The notes beneath the pieces were generated by a model. It had not been told where the DNA came from. It did not search any database and was given only the letters and a program-made list of their open reading frames with translations. This document shows, one piece after another, positions 52,726 through 62,341 of a DNA stretch of 64,000 nucleotides. The position numbers were made by a program, and so were the translations under genes. The stretch's first letter is position 1, and each line of letters starts with the position of its first letter. The stretch is from Pseudomonas kuykendallii (GTDB taxonomy: Bacteria; Pseudomonadota; Gammaproteobacteria; Pseudomonadales; Pseudomonadaceae). The DNA lies in NCBI RefSeq assembly GCF_900106975.1, contig NZ_FNNU01000002.1, positions 124,001 through 188,000 on the forward strand, given 5' to 3'.

Positions 52726-53742
52726 ATGCTGATCCGAATTCCACCGCGTTCGCGCTGCGATTCCTCGGAGATCACTCCGGAGTCGGTCTACCTGTCGCGG
52801 CGCCGTTTCATGGGCGCCGGTGCCGCGTTGCTCGGCAGTGCCGCGCTGCCGGTCTGGGCGCAGGCGCAGGCGCCGGCCTCCGGCTACGAAGGCGTCGAAC
52901 CCGGCAACCCGCCGGGCTGGTTCGCGCAGAAACTCGACGGCGCGCGCTGGAAGGCGATGGAGGTGGCGGGCGAGAGCATCACGCCGTTCCAGGACGCCAG
53001 CCACTACAACAACTTCTACGAGTTCGGCCCGGACAAGGGCGACCCCGCCGCCAATGCCGGCGGCCTGCCGACCGAGCCCTGGACGGTGAAGATCGACGGC
53101 GCGGTCGGCAAGCCGGGGCAGTACAGCCTGGAAGACCTGGTCCAGCCGCACACGCTGGAGGAGCGCATCTACCGCATGCGCTGCGTCGAGGCCTGGTCGA
53201 TGGTGATCCCCTGGCTCGGCTTCCCGCTGGGCGATCTGCTCAAGCGCGCCGAGCCGAGCAGCAAGGCGAAGTACGTGTCCTTCGAGACACTCAGTGACCC
53301 GGAACACATGCCCGGGCAAAAATCCCGCTTCGGCCTGATCGACTGGCCGTACCGCGAGGGCCTGCGCATGGACGAGGCGATGAACCCGCTGACGATCCTC
53401 GCGGTGGGCATGTACGGCCGTGTGCTGCCGAACCAGAACGGCGCGCCGCTGCGCCTGGTAGTGCCGTGGAAGTACGGCTTCAAGGGCATCAAGTCGATCG
53501 TGCGCATCAGCCTCGTCGAGGAGCAGCCCTACACCACCTGGCAGAACCTGGCTCCCAACGAGTACGGCTTCTACGCCAACGTCAATCCGCAGGTCGACCA
53601 CCCGCGCTGGACCCAGGCCCGCGAGCGTCGGCTGCCCAGCGGGCTGTTCAGCCCCAACGTGCGCGACACCCTGATGTTCAACGGCTACGGCGACGAGGTC
53701 GCGAGCCTTTACCAGGGCATGGACCTGGCGAAGTACTACTGA
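52726..53742 (+). CDS. msrP: Protein-methionine-sulfoxide reductase, catalytic subunit MsrP
   Basis: 338 aa, the normal size. A Tat signal with SRRRFMG (24-30) is followed by the sulfite-oxidase-fold domain. The molybdenum ligand is Cys153 in [16 protein letters not shown]. It repairs oxidised Met residues of periplasmic proteins. GAGGAGG precedes ATG. The stop overlaps the msrQ start (TGATG). Confidence 0.94.
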   Translation: MLIRIPPRSRCDSSEITPESVYLSRRRFMGAGAALLGSAALPVWAQAQAPASGYEGVEPGNPPGWFAQKLDGARWKAMEVAGESITPFQDASHYNNFYEFGPDKGDPAANAGGLPTEPWTVKIDGAVGKPGQYSLEDLVQPHTLEERIYRMRCVEAWSMVIPWLGFPLGDLLKRAEPSSKAKYVSFETLSDPEHMPGQKSRFGLIDWPYREGLRMDEAMNPLTILAVGMYGRVLPNQNGAPLRLVVPWKYGFKGIKSIVRISLVEEQPYTTWQNLAPNEYGFYANVNPQVDHPRWTQARERRLPSGLFSPNVRDTLMFNGYGDEVASLYQGMDLAKYY

Positions 53743-54368
53743 TGATCCGCCAACCGCTGTTGCGCGGCGGGGTGTTCCTCGCCGCGCTGATTCCGCCGCT
53801 GGTCTGGTTCTATCAGGCGCTGAGCAACGCCCTTGGGCCGGACCCGGGCAAGGTGCTGCTCGACCGTCTCGGCCAGGGCGCGCTGATCCTCCTGCTGCTG
53901 ACGCTCTGCCTGTCACCGCTGCAATGGGCCACGCGCTGGTCCGGCTGGGCGCACATCCGCCGCCAGCTCGGCCTCTGGACCTTCGCCTACGCCTGCCTGC
54001 ACCTGGTCGCCTACCTGCTGTTCGTCCTCGGCCTGGACTTCACCCAGCTCGCCGTCGAATTGCGCAAGCGGCCATACATCATCGTCGGTGCGCTGGCCTG
54101 GAGCGGTCTGCTGGCGCTGGCGCTGACCTCCAACCGGGCGAGCATGCGGCGCCTCGGCGCGCGCTGGAAGAAACTCCATCGGCTGGTCTACGCGGTGCTC
54201 GGCCTGGCGCTGTTGCACATGCTCTGGATCGTCCGCTCGGACATCGGCCTGTGGCTGGTCTACTTCAGCTGCGGCGCCTTGCTGCTGGCGCTGCGCCTGC
54301 CGCCGGCGAGCCGCCTGCTGAAGAAACTGCGCGGCACCCGCCCAGCCCCGGCACAGGTGTCGCGCTGA
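53742..54368 (+). CDS. msrQ: Heme-binding membrane subunit MsrQ
   Basis: 208 aa with about six spans. Heme-ligand His residues in [25 protein letters not shown] and [26 protein letters not shown] are typical of the ferric reductase-like fold of MsrQ. It passes quinol or flavin electrons to MsrP. The 1-base overlap with msrP and with the response regulator gene (TGATG) makes a tightly coupled operon. Confidence 0.93.
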   Translation: MIRQPLLRGGVFLAALIPPLVWFYQALSNALGPDPGKVLLDRLGQGALILLLLTLCLSPLQWATRWSGWAHIRRQLGLWTFAYACLHLVAYLLFVLGLDFTQLAVELRKRPYIIVGALAWSGLLALALTSNRASMRRLGARWKKLHRLVYAVLGLALLHMLWIVRSDIGLWLVYFSCGALLLALRLPPASRLLKKLRGTRPAPAQVSR

Positions 54369-55057
54369 TGCGCATCCTCCTGGTGGAAGACGACACCCGC
54401 ACCGGTGAGTACCTGAAGAAGGGCCTCGGCGAATCCGGCTATCAGGTGGACTGGGCGCAGCACGGCGCCGACGGCCTGCACCTGGCGCTGGAGCAGCGCT
54501 ACGACCTGATCGTCCTCGACGTGATGCTGCCCGGCATCGACGGCTGGCAGATCATCGAGGTGCTGCGCAAGAAGCAGGACGTGCCGATACTCTTCCTCAC
54601 CGCGCGCGACCAGTTGCAGGACCGCATCCGCGGCCTGGAACTGGGCGCCGACGACTACCTGGTCAAGCCGTTCTCCTTCACCGAGCTGCTGCTGCGCATC
54701 CGCACCGTGCTGCGCCGCGGCATGGTGCGCGAGGCCGACCACTTCCACCTCGCCGACCTGGAACTGGATCTGCTGCGCCGCCGCGTCACCCGCCAGGGCC
54801 AGCCGATCACCCTGACCAACAAGGAGTTCGCCCTGCTGCATCTGCTGCTGCGCCGCGAGGGCGAAGTGCTGTCGCGCGCGCAGATCGCCTCCGAGGTCTG
54901 GGACATGAATTTCGATAGCGACACCAACGTCGTCGACGTCGCCATCAAGCGCCTGCGCGCCAAGATCGACCACCCCTACGAGAACAAACTGATCCACACC
55001 GTGCGCGGCATCGGCTACCTCTGCGAGGTGCGCCCGTGCGACGCCAGCCCTCGCTGA
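54368..55057 (+). CDS. OmpR-family response regulator, HprR/CusR type
   Basis: 229 aa. The receiver has phosphoacceptor Asp51 (IVLDVMLPG) and the Lys in [11 protein letters not shown]; a winged-helix DNA-binding domain follows ([49 protein letters not shown]). The C-terminal part is close to CusR/CopR/HprR. Immediately downstream of msrPQ, so HprR-type control of msrPQ (known in E. coli, in response to oxidants) is the best guess. Copper control is the alternative. Confidence 0.85.
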   Translation: MRILLVEDDTRTGEYLKKGLGESGYQVDWAQHGADGLHLALEQRYDLIVLDVMLPGIDGWQIIEVLRKKQDVPILFLTARDQLQDRIRGLELGADDYLVKPFSFTELLLRIRTVLRRGMVREADHFHLADLELDLLRRRVTRQGQPITLTNKEFALLHLLLRREGEVLSRAQIASEVWDMNFDSDTNVVDVAIKRLRAKIDHPYENKLIHTVRGIGYLCEVRPCDASPR

Positions 55058-56421
55058 CCCTGCGCGCCAGCCTGGCCTTCGCGGTGGTGGCGATGCTCAC
55101 CGTCGGCGGTGCCGGCATGTACCTCTACCACTCGCTGCAGGCAACCCTGCTGCAGCGCAGCGACTACGGGGTGCTCGCCCGTCTCGATCATTTCCGCAAG
55201 CTGTTGCACTACGACCTCAGCCTCGAACAGTTGCAGGCCAGCCCGCAACTGGTGGAGAACATGCTCGGCGCGGAAGACGACATCTTCCTCATCGGCGAGG
55301 CCGGCCAGCCGCCGCTGATCAACGTGAACCCGCGGGGCGCCGCGCTGCCGGCGTTGCAGGCGGTGGCCGATGGCGAGCCGCTGGGCCTCGCCGACGTGCG
55401 CAGCGGCGTGGCCCCCGGCGATGTTCCGCTGCGCGCCGCCCAGGCGCGGGTGCAACTGGACGGGCGCGACGTGCGGATCACCGCCGCGCACCTGCTGGTC
55501 AAGGAAATGGCCATGCTGGAAACCTTCCGCTGGCGCATCGGCGCGGCGGTGGTGCTGGCCTTCCTGCTCACCGCGGCGCTCGGCTTCCTGCTGCTGCGTC
55601 GCGGCCTGCGTCCGCTGCGGCGGATCGCCGAACAGGCCGCGGCGATCACCCCGGCGCGCCTGCACAGCCGCCTGCAACTGGCCGACACGCCGGTGGAGCT
55701 GAGCCAACTGAGCCAGGCCTTCAACGCCATGCTCGAGCGCCTGGACGACGGCTATCGGCGCCTGACCCAGTTCTCCGCCGATCTCGCCCATGAGATCCGC
55801 ACGCCGGTCGGCTCCTTGATGGGCACCGCCCAGGTCACCCTGCAGCAGCCACGCAGCGTCGACGAATATCAGGGCGTGCTGGCCTCCAGCCTCGACGAGC
55901 TGGAGCGCATCGCGCGGATGGTCGAAAGCATCCTGTTCCTCGCTCGCGCCGACGACGCCCAGGCGGTTCTCGACCTGCGCGAGCTGGAGCTGGAGGAGGA
56001 AATCCAGCGCATCGTCGCCTACTTCGAGGGCCTCGCCGACGAGCGCCAGCTGCAGGTTCGCCACGAAGGCGGTGGCCGCCTGCGCGCCGATCCGATGCTG
56101 CTGCGCCGCGCCCTGAGCAACCTGGTGGCCAACGCGATCCGCTATGCCGACGCCGGCAGCGAAATCCTCATCCGCGTGCGGGAAGAGAAGGGCGCCTGCC
56201 TGATCCAGGTGGAGAACGGCTGTTCGCCGCTGCATCCCGGCCAACTGGAGCGGCTGTTCGATCGCTTCTACCGCGCCGACCTGGCGCGCCAGGGCGGTGA
56301 GTCCAACGGCCTCGGCCTGGCCATCGTCGCGGCGATCATGCGCCTGCACGGCGGCTCGGTGAGCGTCAGCCAGGACGGCACGCGGCGCATCCGCTTCGAG
56401 CTGCGCTTCAACGTCGCCTGA
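55036..56421 (+). CDS. Sensor histidine kinase, HprS/CusS type
   Basis: 461 aa. Two membrane helices (about 13-33 and 168-187) enclose a periplasmic sensor region. A HAMP-like linker follows ([13 protein letters not shown]), then the phosphoacceptor His252 ([17 protein letters not shown]) and an HATPase domain ([23 protein letters not shown]). The start is GTG 55036, 22 bp inside the regulator gene. HprS, its likely counterpart, senses periplasmic oxidants through Cys or Met residues; a clear Cys in the sensor region is not visible here, which may point to a different signal. Confidence 0.85.
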   Translation: MRRQPSLTLRASLAFAVVAMLTVGGAGMYLYHSLQATLLQRSDYGVLARLDHFRKLLHYDLSLEQLQASPQLVENMLGAEDDIFLIGEAGQPPLINVNPRGAALPALQAVADGEPLGLADVRSGVAPGDVPLRAAQARVQLDGRDVRITAAHLLVKEMAMLETFRWRIGAAVVLAFLLTAALGFLLLRRGLRPLRRIAEQAAAITPARLHSRLQLADTPVELSQLSQAFNAMLERLDDGYRRLTQFSADLAHEIRTPVGSLMGTAQVTLQQPRSVDEYQGVLASSLDELERIARMVESILFLARADDAQAVLDLRELELEEEIQRIVAYFEGLADERQLQVRHEGGGRLRADPMLLRRALSNLVANAIRYADAGSEILIRVREEKGACLIQVENGCSPLHPGQLERLFDRFYRADLARQGGESNGLGLAIVAAIMRLHGGSVSVSQDGTRRIRFELRFNVA

Positions 56422-56448
56422 CCGGCGCGCCGCCCGTCACCGCCGGTC

Positions 56449-56919
56449 TCAGGCGTCCAGCTCGTCGTCGCGCAGCAGCACGCAGCGCAGCCCTTCGTCG
56501 GTTTCTTCGGATTCCAGCAGGTAATACATCTGCACCTTTCCGGCCGGCGACATCACCGCGGCGTAGTCGCCCGCCTCGGCGATGAAGAACGCCTTCGACG
56601 CCGGCTTGGCTTCGCACTCGATCAGCGCCTCGAAGAATGCCTGTGGGTCGGCGTCGTCGTAGAACTCCGCACGCTCGGTTTCGCTCCAGTCGGCCGGCGG
56701 CTCGAAGGCACCGAGCAAAAGGATGCGCGCATCGCCGAGGTCTTCTTCCTCGGCATCGAGGTCGTTCTGATCCGGGCGATAGACCGTGCAGTCCAGCGCC
56801 TGCGGGCTGGTGAGGATCGCGTTGCGCGCGTCCAGGCGCTTCTGCGGATCGAGGCCGGCGGCCTCGCACATCTGCACCCAGAGGGCGTCCGGGGTTGCTG
56901 CCTGTTTGCCGTTGCTCAT
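56449..56919 (-). CDS. Hypothetical acidic cytoplasmic protein
   Basis: 156 aa, strongly acidic (runs of Asp/Glu such as LDAEEEDLGDA), no signal peptide or membrane span. ATG 56919 (MSNGKQ) was chosen because upstream codons are atypical. The ordered part (TERAEFYDDADPQAFFEALIECEAKP, AFFIAEAGDYAAVMSPAGKVQMYYLLE) looks like a small alpha/beta protein. I do not recognise the family. Convergent with the histidine kinase gene. Confidence 0.65.
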   Translation of the reverse strand: MSNGKQAATPDALWVQMCEAAGLDPQKRLDARNAILTSPQALDCTVYRPDQNDLDAEEEDLGDARILLLGAFEPPADWSETERAEFYDDADPQAFFEALIECEAKPASKAFFIAEAGDYAAVMSPAGKVQMYYLLESEETDEGLRCVLLRDDELDA

Positions 56920-57099
56920 CTGCGCTCCGTGGTCCGGTGGGAGGGCGCTCGCGGTCGCTCGCCCAGGTCGGGCTAGTGTCCGGGAGCGCGGCATGCCTGG
57001 CAAATGCCACGGCGGATGGCCTGTCGTCGGCGTTGCGCAACAGCGACGAAACCTGTGGCGCGTCGGGACGTTCTACTCATAAACCCCCGGAGGCTCGCC

Positions 57100-57324
57100 A
57101 TGACCACCTATCACATCACCCCGACCCCCATGGGCTGGCAAATGGCCACGGAAGGCTCCGACGACGCTGTGCTGCGCACCCTGACCAAGGAAGAAATGCT
57201 GGCCGAGCTGCCGACCTACCTGGACGGCAAGACCGCTTCGGTGAAGATCTTCACCCGCGACGACACCCTCGAGGAGGCGCGTGAGTACCCCGAATACGCC
57301 CACTCGAACCCCGTGTTGAGTTGA
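57100..57324 (+). CDS. DUF2188-like small protein
   Basis: 74 aa. The pattern TTYHITPTPMGWQMATEGSDDAVLRTLTKEEML, then YLDGKTASVKIFTRDDTL, is that of DUF2188-like proteins (a short strand, W, a helix, a strand), usually found near stress or DNA-repair genes. A strong ribosome site (CCGGAGG) precedes ATG 57100. The next gene encodes a similar protein. Confidence 0.65.
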   Translation: MTTYHITPTPMGWQMATEGSDDAVLRTLTKEEMLAELPTYLDGKTASVKIFTRDDTLEEAREYPEYAHSNPVLS

Positions 57325-57329
57325 CGACC

Positions 57330-57575
57330 ATGGATCGCTATTCGGTGAGACGCGCGGCCAACGGCTGGGAACTGGTCCGCGACGGCGAAGAACGCGCCTG
57401 CCGATTCTCCGGCAGCAAGGTGGAGATCCTGCGCATCGTCGGGCGGTTCCTCGAAGGCCAGACCGCCTCGGTGGCCATCTACAACGCCGACGGCTCCTAC
57501 GCCGGCGAGCGGGTCTACCCGATGGTCGCCGAGCGCCACAAGAACGCATCCGCGCAGAAGGCGCGCGGATCATGA
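57330..57575 (+). CDS. DUF2188-like small protein, second copy
   Basis: 81 aa. Similar in order to the preceding protein (RYSVRRAANGWELVRDGEERACRFSGSKVEILRIVGRFLEGQTASVAIYNADGS), so a tandem pair. ATG 57330 lies just after the previous stop (the frame also opens with TTG 57321). Its stop overlaps the uvsE start by ATGA, so it is translationally coupled to uvsE. Confidence 0.65.
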   Translation: MDRYSVRRAANGWELVRDGEERACRFSGSKVEILRIVGRFLEGQTASVAIYNADGSYAGERVYPMVAERHKNASAQKARGS

Positions 57576-58660
57576 ACCTCGTCGCGAACTCGCCAATGAC
57601 TCACCCGCGAATCGGCTTCGCCTGCCAGTTCCGACATCCCGTCCGCGAGCTTTCGGCCGCCGAGCTGAAGGTGATCGAAGCGGGCTTCAACCCGCGCACC
57701 ACGACCTTGCGCTGGATGGACGGGGTGTCGCCGCAGGTGGCCCGCGACAAGCTGCTGGACATCGTCACCCACAACCTCCAGGCGCAGCTGCGCCTGCTGG
57801 AGTATGTGGTCGGGCTACCCGCGACCCTGCACATGTTGCGGCTGAGCAGCGACCTGCTGCCGTTCTACAGCCATCCGCGCGGCCAGGCGTTCTACCGGGA
57901 CCCGGCCGTCGCGCGGATTCTCGAGGAAGGCTTCGCGGCCATCGGTGCGCTGGCGCGGCAGGCGGACATTCGTCTGTCCTTCCATCCCGGCCAGTACTGC
58001 GTACTGGGCTCGGACAAGCCGGGCGTGGTGGAAAACAGCCTCGCCGAATTCGAGTACCACGCCGACATGATCCGCATGATGGGCTACGGCGTTCGCTTCC
58101 AGGACTTCAAATGCAACGTGCACATCGCCGGCCGCCTCGGCGGGGAGGGCATCCGTGCGGTCTGGCCGCGGCTGTCGACGGTGGCGCGCCACTGCATCAC
58201 CTTCGAGAACGAGGAGAAGACCTACGGCGTCGATGACTGCCTGCAACTGGCCGACCTTGCCCCCGTCGTGCTGGACATCCATCACTGCTGGATCAACGAA
58301 GGCGACTACATCGCCCCGGACGACCCACGCATCGCACGCATCCTCGACAGCTGGCGTGGCGTGCGCCCGACCATGCACTGCTCGCAACCGACCGAGCGCC
58401 TGCAGGACGCGAGCTTCGACGCCGACCGCAAGCTGGAAATGGACGCGCTGCTGGAAGTCATGCCCCGGCGCGACCTCTACGGCCACAGCCTGCGGATGTG
58501 GAATCGCTGGACCAACGCCTACGCGCTGGGCTTCCTGCCGCGCTTCGACATCATGATCGAGGCCAAGGACAAGAACCTCGCCGCCCTGGGTTTCTACGAG
58601 GGATACCTGGTGTCCCTCGGGCGGGCGGGCGAGACGGGCGAGTCGCGGATGCTCGGTTAG
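57572..58660 (+). CDS. uvsE: UV damage endonuclease UvsE/UvdE
   Basis: 362 aa. TIM-barrel with metal-binding His/Glu/Asp residues in RLSFHPGQYCVLGSD, NVHIAGRLGG, ITFENEEKTYGVDDCL, LDIHHCWINEGDYI and MIEAKDKNLA, as in UvsE. It nicks DNA 5' of UV photoproducts and other lesions. Not every pseudomonad carries it. It is coupled by ATGA overlap to the DUF2188-like gene, so the three genes from 57100 form an operon. Confidence 0.85.
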   Translation: MNLVANSPMTHPRIGFACQFRHPVRELSAAELKVIEAGFNPRTTTLRWMDGVSPQVARDKLLDIVTHNLQAQLRLLEYVVGLPATLHMLRLSSDLLPFYSHPRGQAFYRDPAVARILEEGFAAIGALARQADIRLSFHPGQYCVLGSDKPGVVENSLAEFEYHADMIRMMGYGVRFQDFKCNVHIAGRLGGEGIRAVWPRLSTVARHCITFENEEKTYGVDDCLQLADLAPVVLDIHHCWINEGDYIAPDDPRIARILDSWRGVRPTMHCSQPTERLQDASFDADRKLEMDALLEVMPRRDLYGHSLRMWNRWTNAYALGFLPRFDIMIEAKDKNLAALGFYEGYLVSLGRAGETGESRMLG

Positions 58661-58725
58661 GCACGCCCGCTTCCGATCGCCGCCTCGGTAGTACCCAGCG
58701 CCCCGCCCCGAAAACCCCAGGCAAC

Positions 58726-58757
58726 AAAAAAGGCCTGCGATTGCTCGCAGGCCTTTC
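58726..58757. terminator. Bidirectional Rho-independent terminator
   Basis: AAAGGCCTGCGA-TTGC-TCGCAGGCCTTT with A-run on the left and T-rich right side. Serves uvsE (plus) and the tRNA-Thr gene (minus). Confidence 0.88.
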
Positions 58758-58764
58758 ATCTGTA

Positions 58765-58840
<76 letters not shown>

Positions 58841-58882
58841 ATGAAGGGGCGCCATTATAGCGGCAGGCGCACCGCTGTAAAC

Positions 58883-60112
58883 CTAATCGGCATGCCTTTT
58901 TTCGGCCAGGATCAACAGGTTGCGCGGTGTGAGCTGGGGAGGGCAGAAGCTGCCCAGGCGCGTTCGGTAGCCGTGTTCTTCGAGAAACAGGGCGCGGTCC
59001 AGCGCCAGCCAGCACTCCAGCGGGCGGCGGAACAGGGCGCGGAGCAGTTCCAGGTTGCGCACCTGGGCCAGGCATTCCCATGCGGAGCGCTCGAGGCGCT
59101 GCCAGTCGGGCGTGTGATCGAGGCGCAGGCCCTTGAGTTCGCAGAGGTCGCGGCAGTAGTCGGCGAGCGACTTGTTCAGCCAGGAAGGCGGCAGCGATGG
59201 GGTCGGCAGGTACTCGTCCTGCTGGCGTATCTCGCGCTGCAGCAGGTCGAACGCCAGGCGCCTGGCCATGGACTCGTCGCGCTGCCGGCGCACGCGGGCA
59301 CCGGCGGTGACGGTTTCCTGCATGGGCATGCGCAGGTCGTCCAGCGACAGGCGCAAGCTCGAGCCGGCCGCGGCGGCGCTGAGCGGCTGGTAATGCTCAT
59401 CGGCGATCCGGTTGTAGCAGCAGGGCGCGAGGGCGATATGGCCGCAGCCGGCACTGCTGGCCAGATGCAGCAGGCGGATGTGCAGGTCGCCGCAGGCGTG
59501 CAGGGCGACCGGTGCCTGGTCCGCCCGCAGATGCGCGAGCACGTCGGCGGCCATCACGTCCTGACAATGATGGCTGACCGGCAACTGCAGGCGCGCGCTG
59601 AGGCGCTCGCCGACCTCCACCAGTTGCGCGTCCCATTCCAGGCTGCACACCGGCTGGCCCTGGCTGGCCAGCAGGCGGCTGAGGTGACCTTTGCCGGCGC
59701 ACCAGTCGAGCCAGCTCCGTGGCGCGCTGTCGAAGCCCAGGCGGCTGGCGAAGGCGTGGATCTGCTGCCATTTGCGGCCCGGCACGTCGACGTCGAGCCG
59801 GGATCGCGGGGTCAGCTGCGCAGCGGGAAACTCGCCCAGTTCGCTGAGCGCCGTCGAGCGTTCCGCCAGTGCCGGGAAAGGCGCGGGTGCCGGCAAGTGG
59901 TGTGGCTGGTTGTGCGCGGCTTCGGCGTCATCGAGGCTGCGCTGGCGCAACCAGGCGGAAAGCGCCGGATGCTGGTCTTCCCAGGGCAGCCGGCGTTCGG
60001 TGAAGGGTTTGGGGCGCCAGAGTGCCTGGTGCTCGACGAGGAAGGCATCGAGCGCCTGGAAGCGCTCGAGCAATGCGGCGCCGTCGAGCACGGCTGCGGG
60101 CCTGAATGCCAT
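58883..60112 (-). CDS. SAM-dependent methyltransferase, GSTCD-like
   Basis: 409 aa. Motif I WLDWCAGKGHLSRLLASQG, then CSLEWDAQLV and ADVLAHLRADQAPVALHACGDLHIRLL match class I methyltransferases of the GSTCD group. IALAPCCYNRI is a hallmark of that group. ATG 60112 is supported by the family N-terminus; the frame continues upstream into the ABC permease as a shadow. The substrate is unknown. It follows the ABC transporter genes in the same direction and may be co-transcribed. Confidence 0.83.
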   Translation of the reverse strand: MAFRPAAVLDGAALLERFQALDAFLVEHQALWRPKPFTERRLPWEDQHPALSAWLRQRSLDDAEAAHNQPHHLPAPAPFPALAERSTALSELGEFPAAQLTPRSRLDVDVPGRKWQQIHAFASRLGFDSAPRSWLDWCAGKGHLSRLLASQGQPVCSLEWDAQLVEVGERLSARLQLPVSHHCQDVMAADVLAHLRADQAPVALHACGDLHIRLLHLASSAGCGHIALAPCCYNRIADEHYQPLSAAAAGSSLRLSLDDLRMPMQETVTAGARVRRQRDESMARRLAFDLLQREIRQQDEYLPTPSLPPSWLNKSLADYCRDLCELKGLRLDHTPDWQRLERSAWECLAQVRNLELLRALFRRPLECWLALDRALFLEEHGYRTRLGSFCPPQLTPRNLLILAEKRHAD

Positions 60113-60123
60113 GGGTGCAGGGC

Positions 60124-60813
60124 TCAGCGGCCCTGGCAGGCGTCCACGCGCAGCCAGCGTTCGAGCAGCTTGAAGGCGTTGATCAGCACGAAGGTGATAA
60201 CCAGGTAGTAGATCCCGGCGGTGAAGAAACCTTCCACCGGCAGGTAGGTGCGGGCGTTCATCGTCCGCGCCACGCCGGTCAGTTCCAGCAGGGTGATGGT
60301 GCTGGCCAGCGCACTGGCCTTGAGCATCAGGATCACTTCGTTGCTGTAGGCCGGCAGGCCGATGCGCACCGCGCGCGGCAGGATGATGTGCAGCATCGAC
60401 TGCGCGCGCGACATGCCGAGTGCGCGGGCGGCTTCGATCTCCCCCGGCGGTACGGACTGGATCGCCCCGCGCAGGATTTCCGCGATGTAGGCGGCGGTGT
60501 GCATGGTCATGGTCAGCACCGCGCACCAGTAGGGATCGCGCAGGTACGGCCAGAGCGGGCTCTGGCGAACGGCGTCGAACTGCGCGGCGCCGTAGTAGAC
60601 GAGGAACAGCTGGACCAGCAGCGGCGTGCCGCGGAAGAAGAAGATGTAGCTGAACGGAATCGCGCGCACGTACCAGTGCCGCGACGCGCGGGCGATGCCG
60701 ATCGGCAAGGCGAGGATCAACCCGGCGATGACCGAGAAGGCGACCAGTTCGAGTGTCAGGATCGCGCCGTCGGTCAGGCGCGGCAGCCATTTGATGATGA
60801 CTTCCCAGTTCAT
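60124..60813 (-). CDS. Polar amino acid ABC transporter permease, HisM-like
   Basis: 229 aa with five spans and the EAA cytoplasmic loop PGEIEAARALGMSRAQSMLHIILP. It is an inner-membrane half of a basic/polar amino acid importer. The ATG overlaps the stop of the second permease by four bases (ATGA). Confidence 0.88.
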   Translation of the reverse strand: MNWEVIIKWLPRLTDGAILTLELVAFSVIAGLILALPIGIARASRHWYVRAIPFSYIFFFRGTPLLVQLFLVYYGAAQFDAVRQSPLWPYLRDPYWCAVLTMTMHTAAYIAEILRGAIQSVPPGEIEAARALGMSRAQSMLHIILPRAVRIGLPAYSNEVILMLKASALASTITLLELTGVARTMNARTYLPVEGFFTAGIYYLVITFVLINAFKLLERWLRVDACQGR

Positions 60814-61505
60814 GCCGCGCTCCTGATGAAGCCGCGCGAGGCGCGTTTTTCGAGGAAGTACATGCCGATCATGGCGAGGATGGTCAGGCCCAGGTAGATG
60901 AAGGCCGCGACCATGTAGAACAGGAAGGGCTCCTTGCTGGACGTCACCGCGATCTGCGAGCGGCGCATGATTTCTTCCAGGCCGATCACCGAGACCAGCG
61001 CGGTGTCCTTCATCAGGATCATGAACAGGTTGCCCAGGCCAGGCAGCGCGATGCGCCACATCTGCGGCAGGATCAGCCGCCAGAAGATGCGCGCCTTGCT
61101 CATGCCCAGGGCCAGGCCGGCTTCGCGGTGGCCCTTGGGAATGGCCAGGATGGCGCCACGGAATACCTCGGTGGCGTACGAGCCGAAGCAGATGCCCAGG
61201 GCAATGGTGCCCGCGGCGAAGGCGCTCAGCTCGAGGTTGGGCCGGCCGAGCATTTCGCCTATGGCGTGCATCAGGCCGACGGTGCCGAAATAGATGAGGA
61301 AGACCCAGAGCAGTTCGGGAACGCCGCGAACCAGGGTCGAGTAGCTGCCGCCAAGCCATCGCAGCGGCTTGTACGGGGAAGTCTTGGCGAGTGCGCCGAG
61401 CAGGCCGAGCACCAGTCCGAGGGACAGCGCGGACAAGGCCAGCTTGATGGTCATCAGCGTTCCGGCAGCCAGTGCCGGGCCGAATCCGTAAAGGTCGAAA
61501 GTCAT
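60810..61505 (-). CDS. Polar amino acid ABC transporter permease, HisQ-like
   Basis: 231 aa with five spans and the EAA loop HREAGLALGMSKARIFWRLILP. It pairs with the HisM-like permease to form the transmembrane channel of a basic amino acid (Arg/Lys/His/ornithine-type) importer. Downstream of the binding protein gene. Confidence 0.88.
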   Translation of the reverse strand: MTFDLYGFGPALAAGTLMTIKLALSALSLGLVLGLLGALAKTSPYKPLRWLGGSYSTLVRGVPELLWVFLIYFGTVGLMHAIGEMLGRPNLELSAFAAGTIALGICFGSYATEVFRGAILAIPKGHREAGLALGMSKARIFWRLILPQMWRIALPGLGNLFMILMKDTALVSVIGLEEIMRRSQIAVTSSKEPFLFYMVAAFIYLGLTILAMIGMYFLEKRASRGFIRSAA

Positions 61506-61572
61506 CGCAAGGAACTATGCAAGGGAGCGTGGCAGAGGAGCGGCGCGGTGGAAACCGCGCCGTCCGGACCGA

Positions 61573-62325
61573 TCAGTAGATGCTGAACGGGAAGTACTTG
61601 TCGTTGATCTTCTTGTAGGTACCGTCGGCAACGATTTCCTTGAGCGCGGCGTTCAGCTTCTCGCGCAGCGGGTCGTTCTTGCGCACGGCCATACCGATCT
61701 TGTCGTTGTCGAACACCGGGTCGCCCTTGAACTCGAAGTCCTTGCCAGCGGCGCTCTTCAGCCATTCCCAGTTGACGAACTTGTCGGCCAGCACACCATC
61801 GACACGGCCGGAAGCCAGGTCGAGGTAGGCGTTTTCCTGGGTGTCATAGAGTTTGACTTCGACGGTGTCGGCCATGTTGTCTTCGAGCCAGGTGCCGGCG
61901 ATGGTCGCGCGCTGGGCGCCGATGACCTTGCCTTTCAGGCTGGCCTTGTCGGTTTTCAGGGTGCTGGCTTTCGGCGCGATGAATTGCAGCTTGTTGGTGT
62001 AGTAGGCGTCGGTGAAGTCGACGGCCTGCTTGCGTTCGTCGGTGATCGACATCGAAGCGGCGATGAAGTCGAATTTCTTCGAGTTCAGTGCGGGGATGAT
62101 GCCGTCCCAGTCGGAAGTCACGACTTCGCACTCGGTCTTCATTTTCGCGCAGAGGGCCTGGGCGATGTCGATGTCGAAGCCGACCACCTGGCCACTGGCG
62201 TCGATCAGGTTGAAGGGTGGGTAGGCACCCTCGGTTCCGATTTTCAGCTTGTCGGCAGCGATAGCGCTGGTGCCGAACGCCAGAGTGGCGGCAGCAGCCA
62301 GCAGCATCTTCTTGTAAGTCATCAT
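61573..62325 (-). CDS. Periplasmic amino-acid-binding protein, HisJ/ArgT-like
   Basis: 250 aa. Signal peptide ends near SAIA (residue 23). The mature protein is a class II solute-binding fold with GTEGAYPPFNL, DFIAASMSITDERKQAVDFTDAYY, and DGVLADKFVNWEWL as family hallmarks for Lys/Arg/His/ornithine binders. Feeds the two permeases and ATPase of the same cluster. Start ATG 62325 or 62322 cannot be separated with certainty. Confidence 0.9.
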   Translation of the reverse strand: MMTYKKMLLAAAATLAFGTSAIAADKLKIGTEGAYPPFNLIDASGQVVGFDIDIAQALCAKMKTECEVVTSDWDGIIPALNSKKFDFIAASMSITDERKQAVDFTDAYYTNKLQFIAPKASTLKTDKASLKGKVIGAQRATIAGTWLEDNMADTVEVKLYDTQENAYLDLASGRVDGVLADKFVNWEWLKSAAGKDFEFKGDPVFDNDKIGMAVRKNDPLREKLNAALKEIVADGTYKKINDKYFPFSIY

Positions 62326-62341
62326 GAGGGACGTAGCTCCG

